A DNA stretch of 64,000 nucleotides from Ktedonobacter racemifer DSM 44963 (GCF_000178855.1 NZ_ADVG01000002.1:682001-746000), one strand, 5' to 3'. Counted from the first letter of the stretch, positions 35,587-45,101 are shown. Numbers and translations are program-made. The notes: generated by a model from the letters alone, not told the origin.

Positions 35587-35597
35587 CCAGGCATACG
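35566..35597 (+). terminator. Hairpin overlapping the HdeD-like stop codon
   Basis: A 12-bp perfect stem (35566-35577 with 35586-35597) whose loop and left arm include the last codons and stop of the HdeD-like gene. Confidence 0.55.
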
Positions 35598-35647
35598 GGC
35601 ACTGTATTTTATCCTTTATTGTACCAGGGATTTTTTACCTACTTCTG

Positions 35648-35713
35648 ATCCGAAAACCCTGAGCGCGAAGCGCTAGGCACGCCAGTGACGTTGGGTTTCG
35701 GAATAAGATCCTA
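35648..35713 (-). repeat. 66-bp dispersed repeat, copy 2
   Basis: Inverted copy of 12439-12504, 64 of 66 bases identical. It ends one base before the AAAGGAG ribosome site of grpE, so it lies in the grpE promoter/leader zone. Confidence 0.8.
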
Positions 35714-35729
35714 AAGGAGATTTTTAGCA

Positions 35730-36407
35730 GTGAGTATGCCACAGCAACCATTTGGCAATCCACAACAGCAGCCCGACTATACCCCTGCCGAGGAACAGGT
35801 CGTCCCGCAGGATGTCTCAGAGCAGCCAACCATGCGCACTGAAGCAGTCAATAGCCAACAAGTTCAGGCCCAGCAAGCAATGCCAGGCAATGGCGGAGGC
35901 ATCGATACAGATGTCGCGACCCTCGAACGCGAACTCACTGAGGCTCAGCGCCAAGCTGGCGAGTATCTGAGCATGACTCAACGCCTGCAAGCTGACTTTA
36001 TCAACTATAAGCGGCGCGTGACCCAGGAGCAGTCCGAGGGACGCCTGCAAGCCCAGGCCCAGATCATTGAACATATCCTTCCCGTACTCGATGACCTGGG
36101 GCGCGCCCTGATGGCGGTCCCACCTGAACTGGCTCAGCATCCCTGGGCGCAGGGCATTCAGCTCACTTCGCGCCAATTGATCTCAGCTCTCCAACAACTG
36201 GGTGTACGCCAGATTGGTAATCCAGGCGAGCTCTTCAATCCTCAGTGGCATGAGGCCTTGATGAAAGAGCCACGCCCCGATCTTCCAGAAGGGACGGTCG
36301 CCCAGGTCTATCGCCCAGGCTATGTCTTTGGCGAACGCGTCATCCGGCCAGCCCAGGTCACAGTGGCAGGTCCCGCTCCATCAGGAGAACAGAATGTCAG
36401 CCAGTAG
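35730..36407 (+). CDS. grpE: Nucleotide exchange factor GrpE
   Basis: This 225-residue DnaK co-chaperone has a low-complexity Gln/Pro-rich N-terminus (1-65) and a long dimerisation helix. The family core is LQADFINYKRRV, then ILPVLDDLGRAL, with the C-terminal beta domain LGVRQIGNPGELFNPQWHEALM and GTVAQVYRPGYVFGERVIRPAQVTV. The GTG at 35730 is preferred because AAAGGAG sits 9 bases upstream; an ATG two codons later is possible. No CIRCE operator was found. It is followed by a J-protein gene but no dnaK. Confidence 0.93.
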   Translation: MSMPQQPFGNPQQQPDYTPAEEQVVPQDVSEQPTMRTEAVNSQQVQAQQAMPGNGGGIDTDVATLERELTEAQRQAGEYLSMTQRLQADFINYKRRVTQEQSEGRLQAQAQIIEHILPVLDDLGRALMAVPPELAQHPWAQGIQLTSRQLISALQQLGVRQIGNPGELFNPQWHEALMKEPRPDLPEGTVAQVYRPGYVFGERVIRPAQVTVAGPAPSGEQNVSQ

Positions 36408-36594
36408 CGAATAAATTTCGCCTAAAATATGTTATCATTCTCTAGAGGAGACTGCTAGCAGTCCAGGAACAGGAGAGCCAGAAACCTATGTGCCCTCCTG
36501 TCTTCGGGCTATGGACCCACTCTCTTCACCACTCTAGCGCTTGAAGGTCCTTGTATTTTTCGCACAATAACTAGCAGCGTAGGAGAAACGATCG

Positions 36595-37566
36595 ATGGCA
36601 GTTGATTATAAAGATTATTACAAAGTGCTTGGTGTCAGCAAAGGCGCCGATAAGGATGCGATCCGTAAGGCCTTCCGTAAGCTGGCGCGCCAGTATCATC
36701 CCGATCTCAATCCTAATAACAAGGAAGCGGAAGAGAAGTTTAAAGAGATCAATGAGGCATACGAGGTGCTGGCCGATCCTGAGAAGCGCAAGAAATACGA
36801 CGAACTCAGCGATTACTATCAGCAGTATGGAACCTGGCCTGGGGCTGGTGGCGGTGCCAGCAATTTTAGCGGTGGCAACTATCGATATCGCACGGTCAGC
36901 GAGGAGGACCTGTCCGATCTCTTTGGTGGTCAATCGCCCTTCTCGGACTTCTTTGAGACCTTCTTCCACTCCGGCTTTGGTAGCCAGAAAAGTGGTAGTC
37001 CATTCGGCAATGTACGTAGCCAGCGTGGTGCTCAACGTGGGCGCGTCGCCCAGACCCAGAGCCAGGATGTCGAGACAGAGGTAGAGGTCACACTCGCCGA
37101 AGTGTATCAGGGCACCACACGCACCCTGCAACTCGCCGCACCTGACGGCAGCACCCGGCGTCTTGAGGTCAAGATACCCGCAGGGGTCAACGAGGGTGGG
37201 CGCATTCGCATCGCCAAACAGGGCCTGAACGGTGGTGATCTCTATCTCAACATTCGCCTGCGTCCCGACGCCCAGTTTGTGCGCGAGGGCGCGACCCTGC
37301 GCACAGTGATCGATGTTCCGCTCAAGAACGCGATCCTGGGCGGCGAGGTCCAGGTCCCCACACCCGACGGAAAACGCCTCCTGCTACGCATCCCTGAGGG
37401 AACGGCCAATGGGCAATCCTTCCGCCTGCGCGGGAAGGGCATGCCGCGCATGGGCAAAGGCGATGAGCGCGGCGACCTCTACGCAGAGGTACACATCCAG
37501 CTCCCGCCCAAGCTGAATGAGGAGCAGAAGCGCCTCTTCCAGGCCTTCGCGGACTCCCTCCACTAG
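36595..37566 (+). CDS. Type-B J-domain co-chaperone (DnaJ/CbpA-like)
   Basis: This 323-residue protein has an N-terminal J domain (residues 5-70) with the HPD motif (QYHPDLNP) that stimulates DnaK. A Gly/Ser/Phe-rich linker follows (about 75-145), then two C-terminal substrate-binding beta domains, with the usual VTLAEVYQGTTRTL and GDLYLNIRLRPDAQF. The DnaJ zinc-finger repeats CxxCxGxG are absent, so it is type B like CbpA. AGGAGA precedes ATG 36595. It follows grpE after a 187-bp gap, so it may have its own promoter. Confidence 0.9.
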   Translation: MAVDYKDYYKVLGVSKGADKDAIRKAFRKLARQYHPDLNPNNKEAEEKFKEINEAYEVLADPEKRKKYDELSDYYQQYGTWPGAGGGASNFSGGNYRYRTVSEEDLSDLFGGQSPFSDFFETFFHSGFGSQKSGSPFGNVRSQRGAQRGRVAQTQSQDVETEVEVTLAEVYQGTTRTLQLAAPDGSTRRLEVKIPAGVNEGGRIRIAKQGLNGGDLYLNIRLRPDAQFVREGATLRTVIDVPLKNAILGGEVQVPTPDGKRLLLRIPEGTANGQSFRLRGKGMPRMGKGDERGDLYAEVHIQLPPKLNEEQKRLFQAFADSLH

Positions 37567-37580
37567 AGGCATTCGACCAA

Positions 37581-37626
37581 CGCTGCGGGAAGCCGCGCTG
37601 CTAAAGCACGCGCAGTTCCCCGCAGC
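37581..37626. terminator. Imperfect GC hairpin between dnaJ-like and FAS1 genes
   Basis: Arms CGCTGCGGG (37581-37589) and its complement (37618-37626) enclose a further imperfect GC-rich stem in the 69-bp gap between convergent genes. Confidence 0.5.
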
Positions 37627-37635
37627 GTCGACCCA

Positions 37636-38172
37636 TCACGCTCCTGGCCCCTGCGCCTCATACCGCATCAATTCATCGGGATTATAGACCGAGGCTCGGT
37701 GCTGCCCCCCCGGCTGCAAAAACTCCTTCAGATCCAGATCAGGGGGCATCAGCAGACCATCCAGTGTATGAATGACCCCATTTGAAGCGAAGAGATCTGC
37801 CTCCAGAACGGGTACACCACCTACCCGCATGGGGTTGCGCATATCAATCGTCAGGAGGCGGCCTGTGCTAGTCTGAAGCTGAATCGTAGTAGAGTGACTC
37901 TGCTCCGCCTCCCGGCGCAAATCGGCAAGCGAGATACGTTCAGGCACGATATGGTAATCAAGCAAATACTTAAGCTTGCTGAGATGCCTCAACAAATCAA
38001 ACTCGTTCACATCCTTCAGCTCATTCAAAACCTGGTCATGCGGCGCGAATAGGGTGATCTGCGTATCCTCCTGCAAGAGATACTCCAGGCCAACTGCGCG
38101 CACTAACGCGTCCAGGTCATGAAAAGTATAGGGGTAACTTCGCTCTTCAAGAATGTCGATGATCCGCTCCAT
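37636..38172 (-). CDS. Fasciclin (FAS1) domain protein
   Basis: This 178-residue protein is essentially one FAS1 domain: LLQEDTQITLFAPHDQVLNEL (family TVFAPTDxAF), LLDYHIVPERI (the YH motif), LTIDMRNPMRVGGVPVLEADLFASNGVIHTLDGLLMP. It has no signal peptide or membrane helix, unlike most FAS1 adhesion proteins, so it may be cytoplasmic. It follows the WD40 kinase gene by 87 bp on the same strand and could be co-transcribed with it. Its function is unknown. Confidence 0.85.
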   Translation of the reverse strand: MERIIDILEERSYPYTFHDLDALVRAVGLEYLLQEDTQITLFAPHDQVLNELKDVNEFDLLRHLSKLKYLLDYHIVPERISLADLRREAEQSHSTTIQLQTSTGRLLTIDMRNPMRVGGVPVLEADLFASNGVIHTLDGLLMPPDLDLKEFLQPGGQHRASVYNPDELMRYEAQGPGA

Positions 38173-38259
38173 AAGTTTTTCTCTCTTCGTGTGAAAAGGG
38201 GTGAAGATGCATGTATCGAGATCACGAAGAGCGAAGGAGAAACGTTTCTTGGCAGAAGA

Positions 38260-40380
38260 CTAGCTGGGAGCGCGCCAGACGCGGGCCGTGGCGTCACCCT
38301 TGGCTGTGAAAAACCCTTCGTCCAGGCCGCTGCCACTGAGCAGCATGCGGCTATCCGGCGACCAGGAAGCAGAACAAATGGGTTGTGTATGCCCGCGATA
38401 GACTTTGACCAGTTTGCCTCGCTGCGCTCCCCCTTGCATCTGCCAGACATAGAGATTGGTATCCTTGTTTTCATAGTCTCGCGCCCCTAACAGATAGCGC
38501 CCATCTGGTGACCAGGCTAACACCTGGGGTCCCTTCAAGGCTGGTGCGCAGGTAAACACAACTCGCTGGCGCGCCACATCCCATACCTGGACATCCGCAT
38601 TTTGATACGAGACCGCCAGCATCGTACCATCCGGCGACCAGGCCAGGGCCTGCGCATCCCCAACAATACCAGTGAGAAGTGCCTGCGCCTTACCATTTGC
38701 CCCAGCCGAAGAACTCCATATGTCATCCACTCCACTCACAATCGCCTTCTGCGCACCACGCCCTGGTGCTAAAGAGGCGGCACCTAGAACCCATTGCAGC
38801 ATATAGGCAAGCCGCCCCTGGGGAAACTTGACCGTGTTGTTTGTATAGACCTGCTTCTTCTGGCGCACCCCCCATATCTCAAGCCCATTGCTGGCCACAA
38901 AGGCCAGAAAGTCGCCCCCAGGCGACCAGCACATATCCAGAAGATAATTGGGTGTGGCTAATGTCTCATAGGTATCGGCGTTGAGATGCCCCAGGAGCAC
39001 ACCCCTATCTGTTGCCAGGGCGTACTGTCTTCCATCCGGAGCCAGGCAGATATTTTTTAAGAGCGTTGTCCCATAGTGGCTGGCGCCAGGATACAACCAT
39101 TGCTCGTTCGCTCCGGTCTGGGCATCCCATAGATAGGCATCGGTATCGTCGAGAAAGGTCAGCACGCGCTTGCTATCAGGGAGCCAGGCGACATAGCCAA
39201 CCTTCTGGTGTGCCCGGCGATAGACAGCGATTTCATCCCCAGTAACCGCAACCACCGGGGGCGCTTTCCACCAGAACCAGAAGCTCCCCAGGGCTCCCAG
39301 ACCCGCAACGCCTGCCACACCAACGCCTCCGGCCAGCAAGGCACGCCGCGACAGACGAGGCGTGGACAAAGGGGGCTTCTCCAGCGCAGCAGGTACCTGC
39401 ACCTGCTGCTGACGCCTTTCGGTCGCTTGCAGTGCCACCGCTAGCTGCTCAGAGGCAGAAGCCTGTAGCGTCCTCGAAGCCCCAAACAGGGTTCCATAGT
39501 CTCTAGAAGTTCGCTCGCGCACACCTCTATCCCCTCCGTGGAGGATATCGGGCGCGCTTACAGCGGCACTAGCCTGGACAAAGGCCTGGGCAAACGCAAG
39601 CATGGAAGGGAAACGCTTCTGTGGCTCTTTCTCCAGCGCGCACAGGACAATCTGCTCCAGTTCGTCAGGGATATCGGGCTGATAGTAACGCAACGGATAA
39701 GGAGGGGTGAGCAGGTGTTGAGCCAGCACCTCGGAGGTAGAGCCTATGAAGGGGGCCTGGCCACAGAGCCACTCGTACGCCACGATACCGAGCGCATACT
39801 GGTCGCTGGCGGCACCGGGCTTCCCTTGCAACTGCTCAGGCGCCATATAGAAAATTGTACCTGCAATCGTATCCTGCGCACTCTCTTCACGCACACTACT
39901 GGCGATCATGGCAATCCCAAAATCACTGAGTAGCACCTGCCCTTCTCGATCTATCAGCAGGTTCTCCGGCTTGATATCGCGATGCACAATTTTATGCTCA
40001 TGCGCGTACTGTAAGGCGGCGGCGACCTGCGCGATATAGGATGCTATCACCTTCAATGGTGGGCGCGTCCCCCGGGGATGGAGGGTGCGCGTGGTGCCCC
40101 TGGGAGCATACTGCATCGCCAGGTACGTCGACTCGCTCGCTTCATCTATACCAAATTCCAGGATACGCACAATACCAGGATGGTTCAAGTGCGCCAGTAC
40201 TCGCGCCTCCTGCAAGAAGAGTTCCTTGTTCTCCTTCGTCAAGGCGGTAGGCATAACCTTGACCGCCGCCTGGCTCCCCAGGTAGCGATGCTCACCCAGG
40301 TACACTGAGGCAAAACCGCCCTTCCCCAACAGCCTGGTCAGGTGATAGTTCCCAACTTGTCGCCCGCTATAGTCGCTCAT
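38260..40380 (-). CDS. Membrane Ser/Thr protein kinase with WD40 domain
   Basis: This protein of about 706 residues has an N-terminal Hanks kinase (about residues 10-270): GKGGFASVYLG loop, VKV Lys, IVHRDIKPENLL catalytic loop, SDFG, and YMAPEQ. A Gln/Ala-rich juxtamembrane linker follows, then one TM (about 347-370) preceded by SRRALLAGG, a twin-arginine-like motif. The C-terminal WD40 propeller runs from about 385 to 706 (repeats ending in VW/LW with WSPDG turns). ATG 40380 follows AGGAA; TTG 40398 is an alternative. All kinase catalytic residues look intact. It lies beside a close paralogue on the same strand. The ligand is unknown. Confidence 0.88.
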   Translation of the reverse strand: MSDYSGRQVGNYHLTRLLGKGGFASVYLGEHRYLGSQAAVKVMPTALTKENKELFLQEARVLAHLNHPGIVRILEFGIDEASESTYLAMQYAPRGTTRTLHPRGTRPPLKVIASYIAQVAAALQYAHEHKIVHRDIKPENLLIDREGQVLLSDFGIAMIASSVREESAQDTIAGTIFYMAPEQLQGKPGAASDQYALGIVAYEWLCGQAPFIGSTSEVLAQHLLTPPYPLRYYQPDIPDELEQIVLCALEKEPQKRFPSMLAFAQAFVQASAAVSAPDILHGGDRGVRERTSRDYGTLFGASRTLQASASEQLAVALQATERRQQQVQVPAALEKPPLSTPRLSRRALLAGGVGVAGVAGLGALGSFWFWWKAPPVVAVTGDEIAVYRRAHQKVGYVAWLPDSKRVLTFLDDTDAYLWDAQTGANEQWLYPGASHYGTTLLKNICLAPDGRQYALATDRGVLLGHLNADTYETLATPNYLLDMCWSPGGDFLAFVASNGLEIWGVRQKKQVYTNNTVKFPQGRLAYMLQWVLGAASLAPGRGAQKAIVSGVDDIWSSSAGANGKAQALLTGIVGDAQALAWSPDGTMLAVSYQNADVQVWDVARQRVVFTCAPALKGPQVLAWSPDGRYLLGARDYENKDTNLYVWQMQGGAQRGKLVKVYRGHTQPICSASWSPDSRMLLSGSGLDEGFFTAKGDATARVWRAPS

Positions 40381-40428
40381 AACTTCCTGCTGCTCCAAAC
40401 CTTTTCACGGCCCTACCTGTGGCTGGCC

Positions 40429-42585
40429 TCATTCCGCCTGCCAGATATGCACAACGCTTCCATCCGTGGAGGCGATACGCGTGCTATCCGGCGACCAGGC
40501 CATTGCACGCACATAGTCTGTATGTTTTGCATAGGAACCCAATAGCTGCTTCCGCGCGATATCCCAGACTGGCACTGCGGAGACATACCCCTGCGCCTGC
40601 AACGAGCCAATGGAGGCGGCCAACCGTGTGCCATCCGGCGACCAGGCCAGGGCCAGCACGCTCTCTCCCTGCTTGCCCGCCTGAAAAATCGCCTGCTGGG
40701 CTCCGCTCAACCCATCCCAGACACGCACATGCCCCTCGATATACCCCGTCGCTACCAATCGCCCGCCTGGTTGCCACGCGATATGCAACGCATCGTGCTC
40801 CCCTGAGGGATTGCTCACCAGGTCACTACCGTTATCTCGCCTCCAGGTCATAATACCAAATAGCGCGATATCAACATCGCCTGAACTGCCACCCGTACTA
40901 AAAGCGGTGGCGATATACTTTCCATCGGCAGACCAGGAGGCATCAACGTTCGAGAGCACATGCAGACCAGGATGAGTTGTCTGCGTCTCCCCCGTGACCA
41001 GGTCCCACACAAGCAGATTTCCCAGGTTGGAGGCATTCTTCTGGTCTGATACGTTCTTCATCCCCAGGACGAACTTGCCATCGGGAGAAACGACTATAGG
41101 AATGGCGTTTCCTCCACTATGATAGGTGGCTTGCACGACGCCGCTATGCGCCTTCCATACACGCACACCCGACTCGTTCGCGCCCGGCTGTTGTCCATTG
41201 ACGGAGACAAGAGTGTCGTTATCGCGCCAGTTGAGGCGGGTAATGCTTCCCAACTGCTCCCGCGGTTGCGCACTCAACTTCCCCTGCCCTGCATCCCATA
41301 CCAGGACCCGGTTGAGATCAGCGGAAGCTATCAGCCTTCCATCAGGCGACCAGCCCAAAGCGGTGATGGTGTTATAGCTCCCGGCCTGCTGGGGATCGTT
41401 ATGAATATCATGCCCATTGAAGATGAGCAGACGCGTCCCAAAGGGAGGTAGTGGCTTCTGCGCTGGACTATGTGTCGGTGCCGGTGACTTCTTCGGCGTA
41501 CTCTGCGCCGCTTCTGGCCGCCTTAAGGCCCACCAGGAGACACCTCCGCCCACAGCAATAATGCCCGCCCCTAGCGCGATACTCCCCACAACCAGGCGGC
41601 GCGAGATATGGCGCGTGCTTGCTGGTATGCGCTGTGTCTCCGCTTCGATCTGCCTCGTGGACAAGGCCTCGTCTCCGGTCGGTATTTCCACGATGCGCTC
41701 GCGCTCCATTATGCCGGGTTGAGCCTGGTAGCCAGCTTCATATGGCCCGGGTTCTCCCAGGCATGCCTGCTCAAAGGCGCGGGCGAAGCTGCTGATGTCG
41801 GGGAAACGTTGATGAGGGTCCTTCGCCAACGCCCGTTCTATGACGTGAGCAACGCCTGGATGCACATCTGGCAGATGCGTGGTCAGAGAGGTCGGGGCCA
41901 GCGTGAGATGCTGGGAGAGGACCTCGCGGAAGGTTCCTGCGAAGAGCGGCTTCCCGCTCAGCCAGGTATACATAATCGCCGCTAGCGCATACTGATCGCT
42001 AGCGGGACGCGGATAGCCTTGAATGACCTCCGGCGCCATGTAGTTGACCGAGCCAGCGAAGGCCTCTCTATGCTGCGAGTGCGTATGATGCGCAATAACG
42101 GCCAGGCCAAAATCACTCAAGAGCGCCTCATGAGCCACACCCAGCAGGACGTTCTCCGGCTTCATATCACGATGGACGATACGCCGCTGATGCGCATAGG
42201 ATAAGGCGTCCGCGATCTGCATGACATGCGGCAAAATAACATGGGGTTCATAGCATTGCCCCAGACGATAGCGCTGCTGCAAGGTTCCATTTGGAGCATA
42301 GGCCATCACGAGATAGGGGACATCTCCATCGATGCCACCCTCCAGCACGCGAATAATGTTGGGGTGCTCCAGTTGCGCCAGGGTGCGTGCCTCAGCATAG
42401 AAAGCCTCCGCTTCGCGCTCCTGGATATGCGTATGCAGTACTTTGATCGCGGCCTGCATCTTCAGGTGACGATGCTCGGCCAGGTACACCTCGGCAAAGC
42501 TTCCACGCCCCAGCAATTGTGTCAGGCGATAGTTGCCAAGGTGCTTACCCACCAGTCCAACATCGCCTGTTCCATACATTTCCAT
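40429..42585 (-). CDS. Membrane Ser/Thr protein kinase with WD40 domain
   Basis: This 718-residue paralogue of the downstream gene has a kinase at about residues 18-275: GRGSFAEVYLA, AIKV, IVHRDMKPENVLL, SDFG and YMAPEV. The TM helix at about 331-353 is preceded by ISRRLVVGSIAL, again a twin-arginine-like motif. The WD40 propeller runs from about 385 to 718 (WSPDGRLIASAD, LAWSPDGTRLAAS, final VVHIWQAE). The domain order is identical to that of its neighbour, separated by 48 bp, so the pair probably arose by tandem duplication and may share a transcript. Confidence 0.88.
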   Translation of the reverse strand: MEMYGTGDVGLVGKHLGNYRLTQLLGRGSFAEVYLAEHRHLKMQAAIKVLHTHIQEREAEAFYAEARTLAQLEHPNIIRVLEGGIDGDVPYLVMAYAPNGTLQQRYRLGQCYEPHVILPHVMQIADALSYAHQRRIVHRDMKPENVLLGVAHEALLSDFGLAVIAHHTHSQHREAFAGSVNYMAPEVIQGYPRPASDQYALAAIMYTWLSGKPLFAGTFREVLSQHLTLAPTSLTTHLPDVHPGVAHVIERALAKDPHQRFPDISSFARAFEQACLGEPGPYEAGYQAQPGIMERERIVEIPTGDEALSTRQIEAETQRIPASTRHISRRLVVGSIALGAGIIAVGGGVSWWALRRPEAAQSTPKKSPAPTHSPAQKPLPPFGTRLLIFNGHDIHNDPQQAGSYNTITALGWSPDGRLIASADLNRVLVWDAGQGKLSAQPREQLGSITRLNWRDNDTLVSVNGQQPGANESGVRVWKAHSGVVQATYHSGGNAIPIVVSPDGKFVLGMKNVSDQKNASNLGNLLVWDLVTGETQTTHPGLHVLSNVDASWSADGKYIATAFSTGGSSGDVDIALFGIMTWRRDNGSDLVSNPSGEHDALHIAWQPGGRLVATGYIEGHVRVWDGLSGAQQAIFQAGKQGESVLALAWSPDGTRLAASIGSLQAQGYVSAVPVWDIARKQLLGSYAKHTDYVRAMAWSPDSTRIASTDGSVVHIWQAE

Positions 42586-42904
42586 AAATATAAGACTCTC
42601 TCGTTAACGGGGCTAAACTTGTCTATAGCGTCTACCATAGCATAATTAGAAATAGTTTGTATATGACATCCATCACATCATGCAGGCAGATATGGCAGTG
42701 CTAGCACAGCGCGGACATGGCTAATCACAGCGCTATCATATTGTATGATATTTTGCGCCTCGCTACGTTGTGCCATCTTTTCTCACTCCCTGGGGGAAAC
42801 GCCACACGCCTTGTCCCTGGTCTAAGCACAAGATAAACCCGCCTTCGGATCTCCTGGGCAGGCGATCAGGCGGGTAAAATGTGTTTGACAGTGTTATCTA
42901 CGCA
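42586..42904 (-). other. Gap upstream of the kinase pair
   Basis: This 319-bp AT-rich region likely holds the kinase promoter. A weak 7-bp stem (42838-42844 with 42868-42874), followed on the minus strand by TTTATCTT, probably terminates the small secreted-protein gene. Confidence 0.4.
42838..42874 (-). terminator. Weak terminator of the small secreted-protein gene
   Basis: CCCGCCT/AGGCGGG stem followed on the minus strand by TTTATCTTG. Confidence 0.45.
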
Positions 42905-43186
42905 TCACTTGGTTTTATTAGGCTGACGCGGATGGGTCGTTCCTCCAGTCTTATGTGGCTTTTGACGTTCCTTCCCATGGTGCTTGGGGCCTGGCGTGCC
43001 TTTTGGGGGACCGGCATAGGTGTCCTTGTGCAATAATGTGCTCACATGGGAAGTGCCATGTGTTCCCAAATTCATGGCATGGCTCGCTGCCAAAGCAGGA
43101 GTCCTGGTTCCCACAAGCAGACCCAAGACCAACAGACAGGTGACCAGGAAAAGACCGATGCTCCTCTTCATCGCCGAAGCGCTCAT
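42905..43186 (-). CDS. Small secreted Lys/His/Pro-rich protein
   Basis: This 93-residue protein starts at ATG 43186 with AAGGAGG 5 bases upstream. It has a Sec signal peptide (basic MKRS, hydrophobic LFLVTCLLVLGLLVG, cleavage after PALA). The mature part of about 60 residues is highly basic, rich in Gly, His, Lys, Pro and Thr and without Cys (GPPKGTPGPKHHGKER). It is probably disordered and may bind polyanions such as cell-wall polymers or DNA. I do not recognise the family. Confidence 0.6.
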   Translation of the reverse strand: MSASAMKRSIGLFLVTCLLVLGLLVGTRTPALAASHAMNLGTHGTSHVSTLLHKDTYAGPPKGTPGPKHHGKERQKPHKTGGTTHPRQPNKTK

Positions 43187-43593
43187 GTTGCCTCCTTCAT
43201 ACCAATAACTGTCTTCAGACCTTCTCTCGCTACAAACCAATCTACTAGCTCTCTCTCAAGAGCAGCTAGTGAGGTCAAAGATATAGCCGTGTTTTCACGT
43301 AGTACAGCTTTTCTCTTTTCCCTACAAGTATCAGTATAGATCGTCTCCAATGGTAGCAGTTAATGAACCCTACATCGGCTCTGGCCTAGTTTCAACGCAC
43401 CCACAGATCCAGGCTATACTTCAAGCGGGCGCTCAGGCTGTAGCGATTCATCATGCCCATCTCTGGCCCTGACGCTCCCACAGACGATTAGGGAACTATC
43501 ACGCTCTCATGCTAGAATACTGTGGGCGCCGCCGCTCGCATTTTCACTACTACATTGCTGTTTCTTACTCAAAGAACATGGAGGATTGTACGT
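43187..43593 (+). other. Gap upstream of glpK
   Basis: This 407-bp gap lies between divergent genes. It contains the extended -10 candidate at 43510-43518; otherwise nothing is recognisable. Confidence 0.35.
43510..43518 (+). promoter_or_regulatory. Extended -10 promoter candidate for glpK
   Basis: TGCTAGAAT gives a TGn motif plus a 5/6 match to TATAAT, about 75 bp upstream of the glpK start. No good -35 hexamer was seen. Confidence 0.35.
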
Positions 43594-45084
43594 ATGGCCA
43601 AGTATGTGTTAGCACTGGATCAAGGCACCACCAGTTCACGTGCGATTGTTTTTGACCATGATGGGGCAATCGTCAGCATCGCCCAGCAGGAGTTTCCTCA
43701 GATCTATCCCGCTTCCGGCCTGGTCGAGCATAATCCCGAGGACATCTGGTCCAGCCAGTTGAGCGTTGCGCAGGAAGCCTTGAAAAAAGCCGGAGCCTCC
43801 TCTACCGACGTGACGGCAATCGGTATCACGAACCAGCGTGAGACCGCCATCGTCTGGGAGAAGGCCACTGGCAAGCCTGTTTTCAACGCCATCGTCTGGC
43901 AGAGCCGCCTGACCGCTCCTATCTGTGATGAGCTCAAGGCTAAGGGCTTTGACAAAGAGCTTCGCGCCCGTACTGGCCTGGTAACGGATGCCTATTTTTC
44001 GGGAACCAAGGTTAAGTGGATTCTCGACAATGTGGAGGGAGTACGCGAGAAGGCGGAGCGCGGCGAGGTCCTCTTCGGCAACGTCGATACCTTCCTGATC
44101 TGGCGCCTGACCAGAGGTCGCGTCCATGTTACCGACGCCACTAACGCCTCGCGCACCCTGCTCTACAATATCCACAAGGGAGAGTGGGACGAGGTCATTC
44201 TCAAAGAGCTGGGCGTGCCACGCGCCATGCTCCCCGATGTGCGCCCTTCCAGCGAGGTCTACGGCGAGACCGATCCCGAGTTCTTCGGTGGCCCCATTAA
44301 AATCGCGGGTATAGCAGGCGACCAGCAGGCCGCGACCTTTGGCCAGGCCTGTTTTGAGACAGGTATGGCCAAGAACACCTATGGCACCGGCAGCTTTATG
44401 CTGATGAATACCGGTTCCGAGGCCGTTGAATCCAAGAATGGCCTCCTGACCACCATCGCCTGGCGCTTGCAGAGCCAGACCACCTACGCCCTTGAGGGCA
44501 GCATCTTTATCACTGGCGCAGCCGTGCAGTGGCTACGCGACGGCCTGAAAGCGATCGAGAGCAGCGGCGATGTCGAGGGCCTGGCCAATACCGTTGAGGA
44601 TAATGGCGGCGTCTATCTCGTTCCCGCCTTTGTGGGCCTGGGCGCCCCCTACTGGGATTCCTACGCACGTGGCGCCATCCTCGGCCTGACCCGTGGCACC
44701 ACTATGGGCCATATCGCCCGCGCCACCCTGGAATCTATGTGCTACCAGACACGCGATGTGCTGGAGGCCATGGTCGCTGATAGCGGAGTCGATCTCAAGG
44801 CCCTGCGCGTCGATGGCGGCGCCGCGGTCAATAACACGCTGATGCAGTTCCAGGCAGACATCCTCGGTGTGCCTGTACAGCGTCCGAAGGTCGCGGAGAC
44901 CACCGCGCTGGGAGCCGCGTACCTGGCTGGTATCGCCACGAACTTCTGGAGCGGCCCCCAGGAGGTCGCGGCGCAATGGGCGATTGACCAGACCTTTGAG
45001 CCACGCATGAGCGAAGACCAGCGCGAAAAGCTCTATAAGGGCTGGAAGAAAGCCGTCGAGCGCTCCCTTCACTGGGAACAGTAG
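43594..45084 (+). CDS. glpK: Glycerol kinase GlpK
   Basis: This 496-residue FGGY kinase phosphorylates glycerol to sn-glycerol-3-phosphate. Hallmarks are ALDQGTTSSRAIVFD (phosphate loop), NQRETAIVWEKATGKPVFNAIVWQ, GTKVKWILDN, DTFLIWRLT, AGIAGDQQAATFGQACF, KNTYGTGSFML and the C-terminal ARATLESMCYQTRDV plus LRVDGGAAVNNTLMQFQAD. The length is standard. ATG 43594 follows GGAGG; an upstream in-frame Met is rejected. It converges with glpD, whose enzyme uses its product. Confidence 0.97.
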   Translation: MAKYVLALDQGTTSSRAIVFDHDGAIVSIAQQEFPQIYPASGLVEHNPEDIWSSQLSVAQEALKKAGASSTDVTAIGITNQRETAIVWEKATGKPVFNAIVWQSRLTAPICDELKAKGFDKELRARTGLVTDAYFSGTKVKWILDNVEGVREKAERGEVLFGNVDTFLIWRLTRGRVHVTDATNASRTLLYNIHKGEWDEVILKELGVPRAMLPDVRPSSEVYGETDPEFFGGPIKIAGIAGDQQAATFGQACFETGMAKNTYGTGSFMLMNTGSEAVESKNGLLTTIAWRLQSQTTYALEGSIFITGAAVQWLRDGLKAIESSGDVEGLANTVEDNGGVYLVPAFVGLGAPYWDSYARGAILGLTRGTTMGHIARATLESMCYQTRDVLEAMVADSGVDLKALRVDGGAAVNNTLMQFQADILGVPVQRPKVAETTALGAAYLAGIATNFWSGPQEVAAQWAIDQTFEPRMSEDQREKLYKGWKKAVERSLHWEQ

Positions 45085-45101
45085 CTTGCTAAAGGATGCG
45101 T

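Noticed and set aside
35587..35729. CIRCE/HrcA operator before grpE
   Set aside because: No TTAGCACTC-N9-GAGTGCTAA sequence; the space is filled by the 66-bp repeat.
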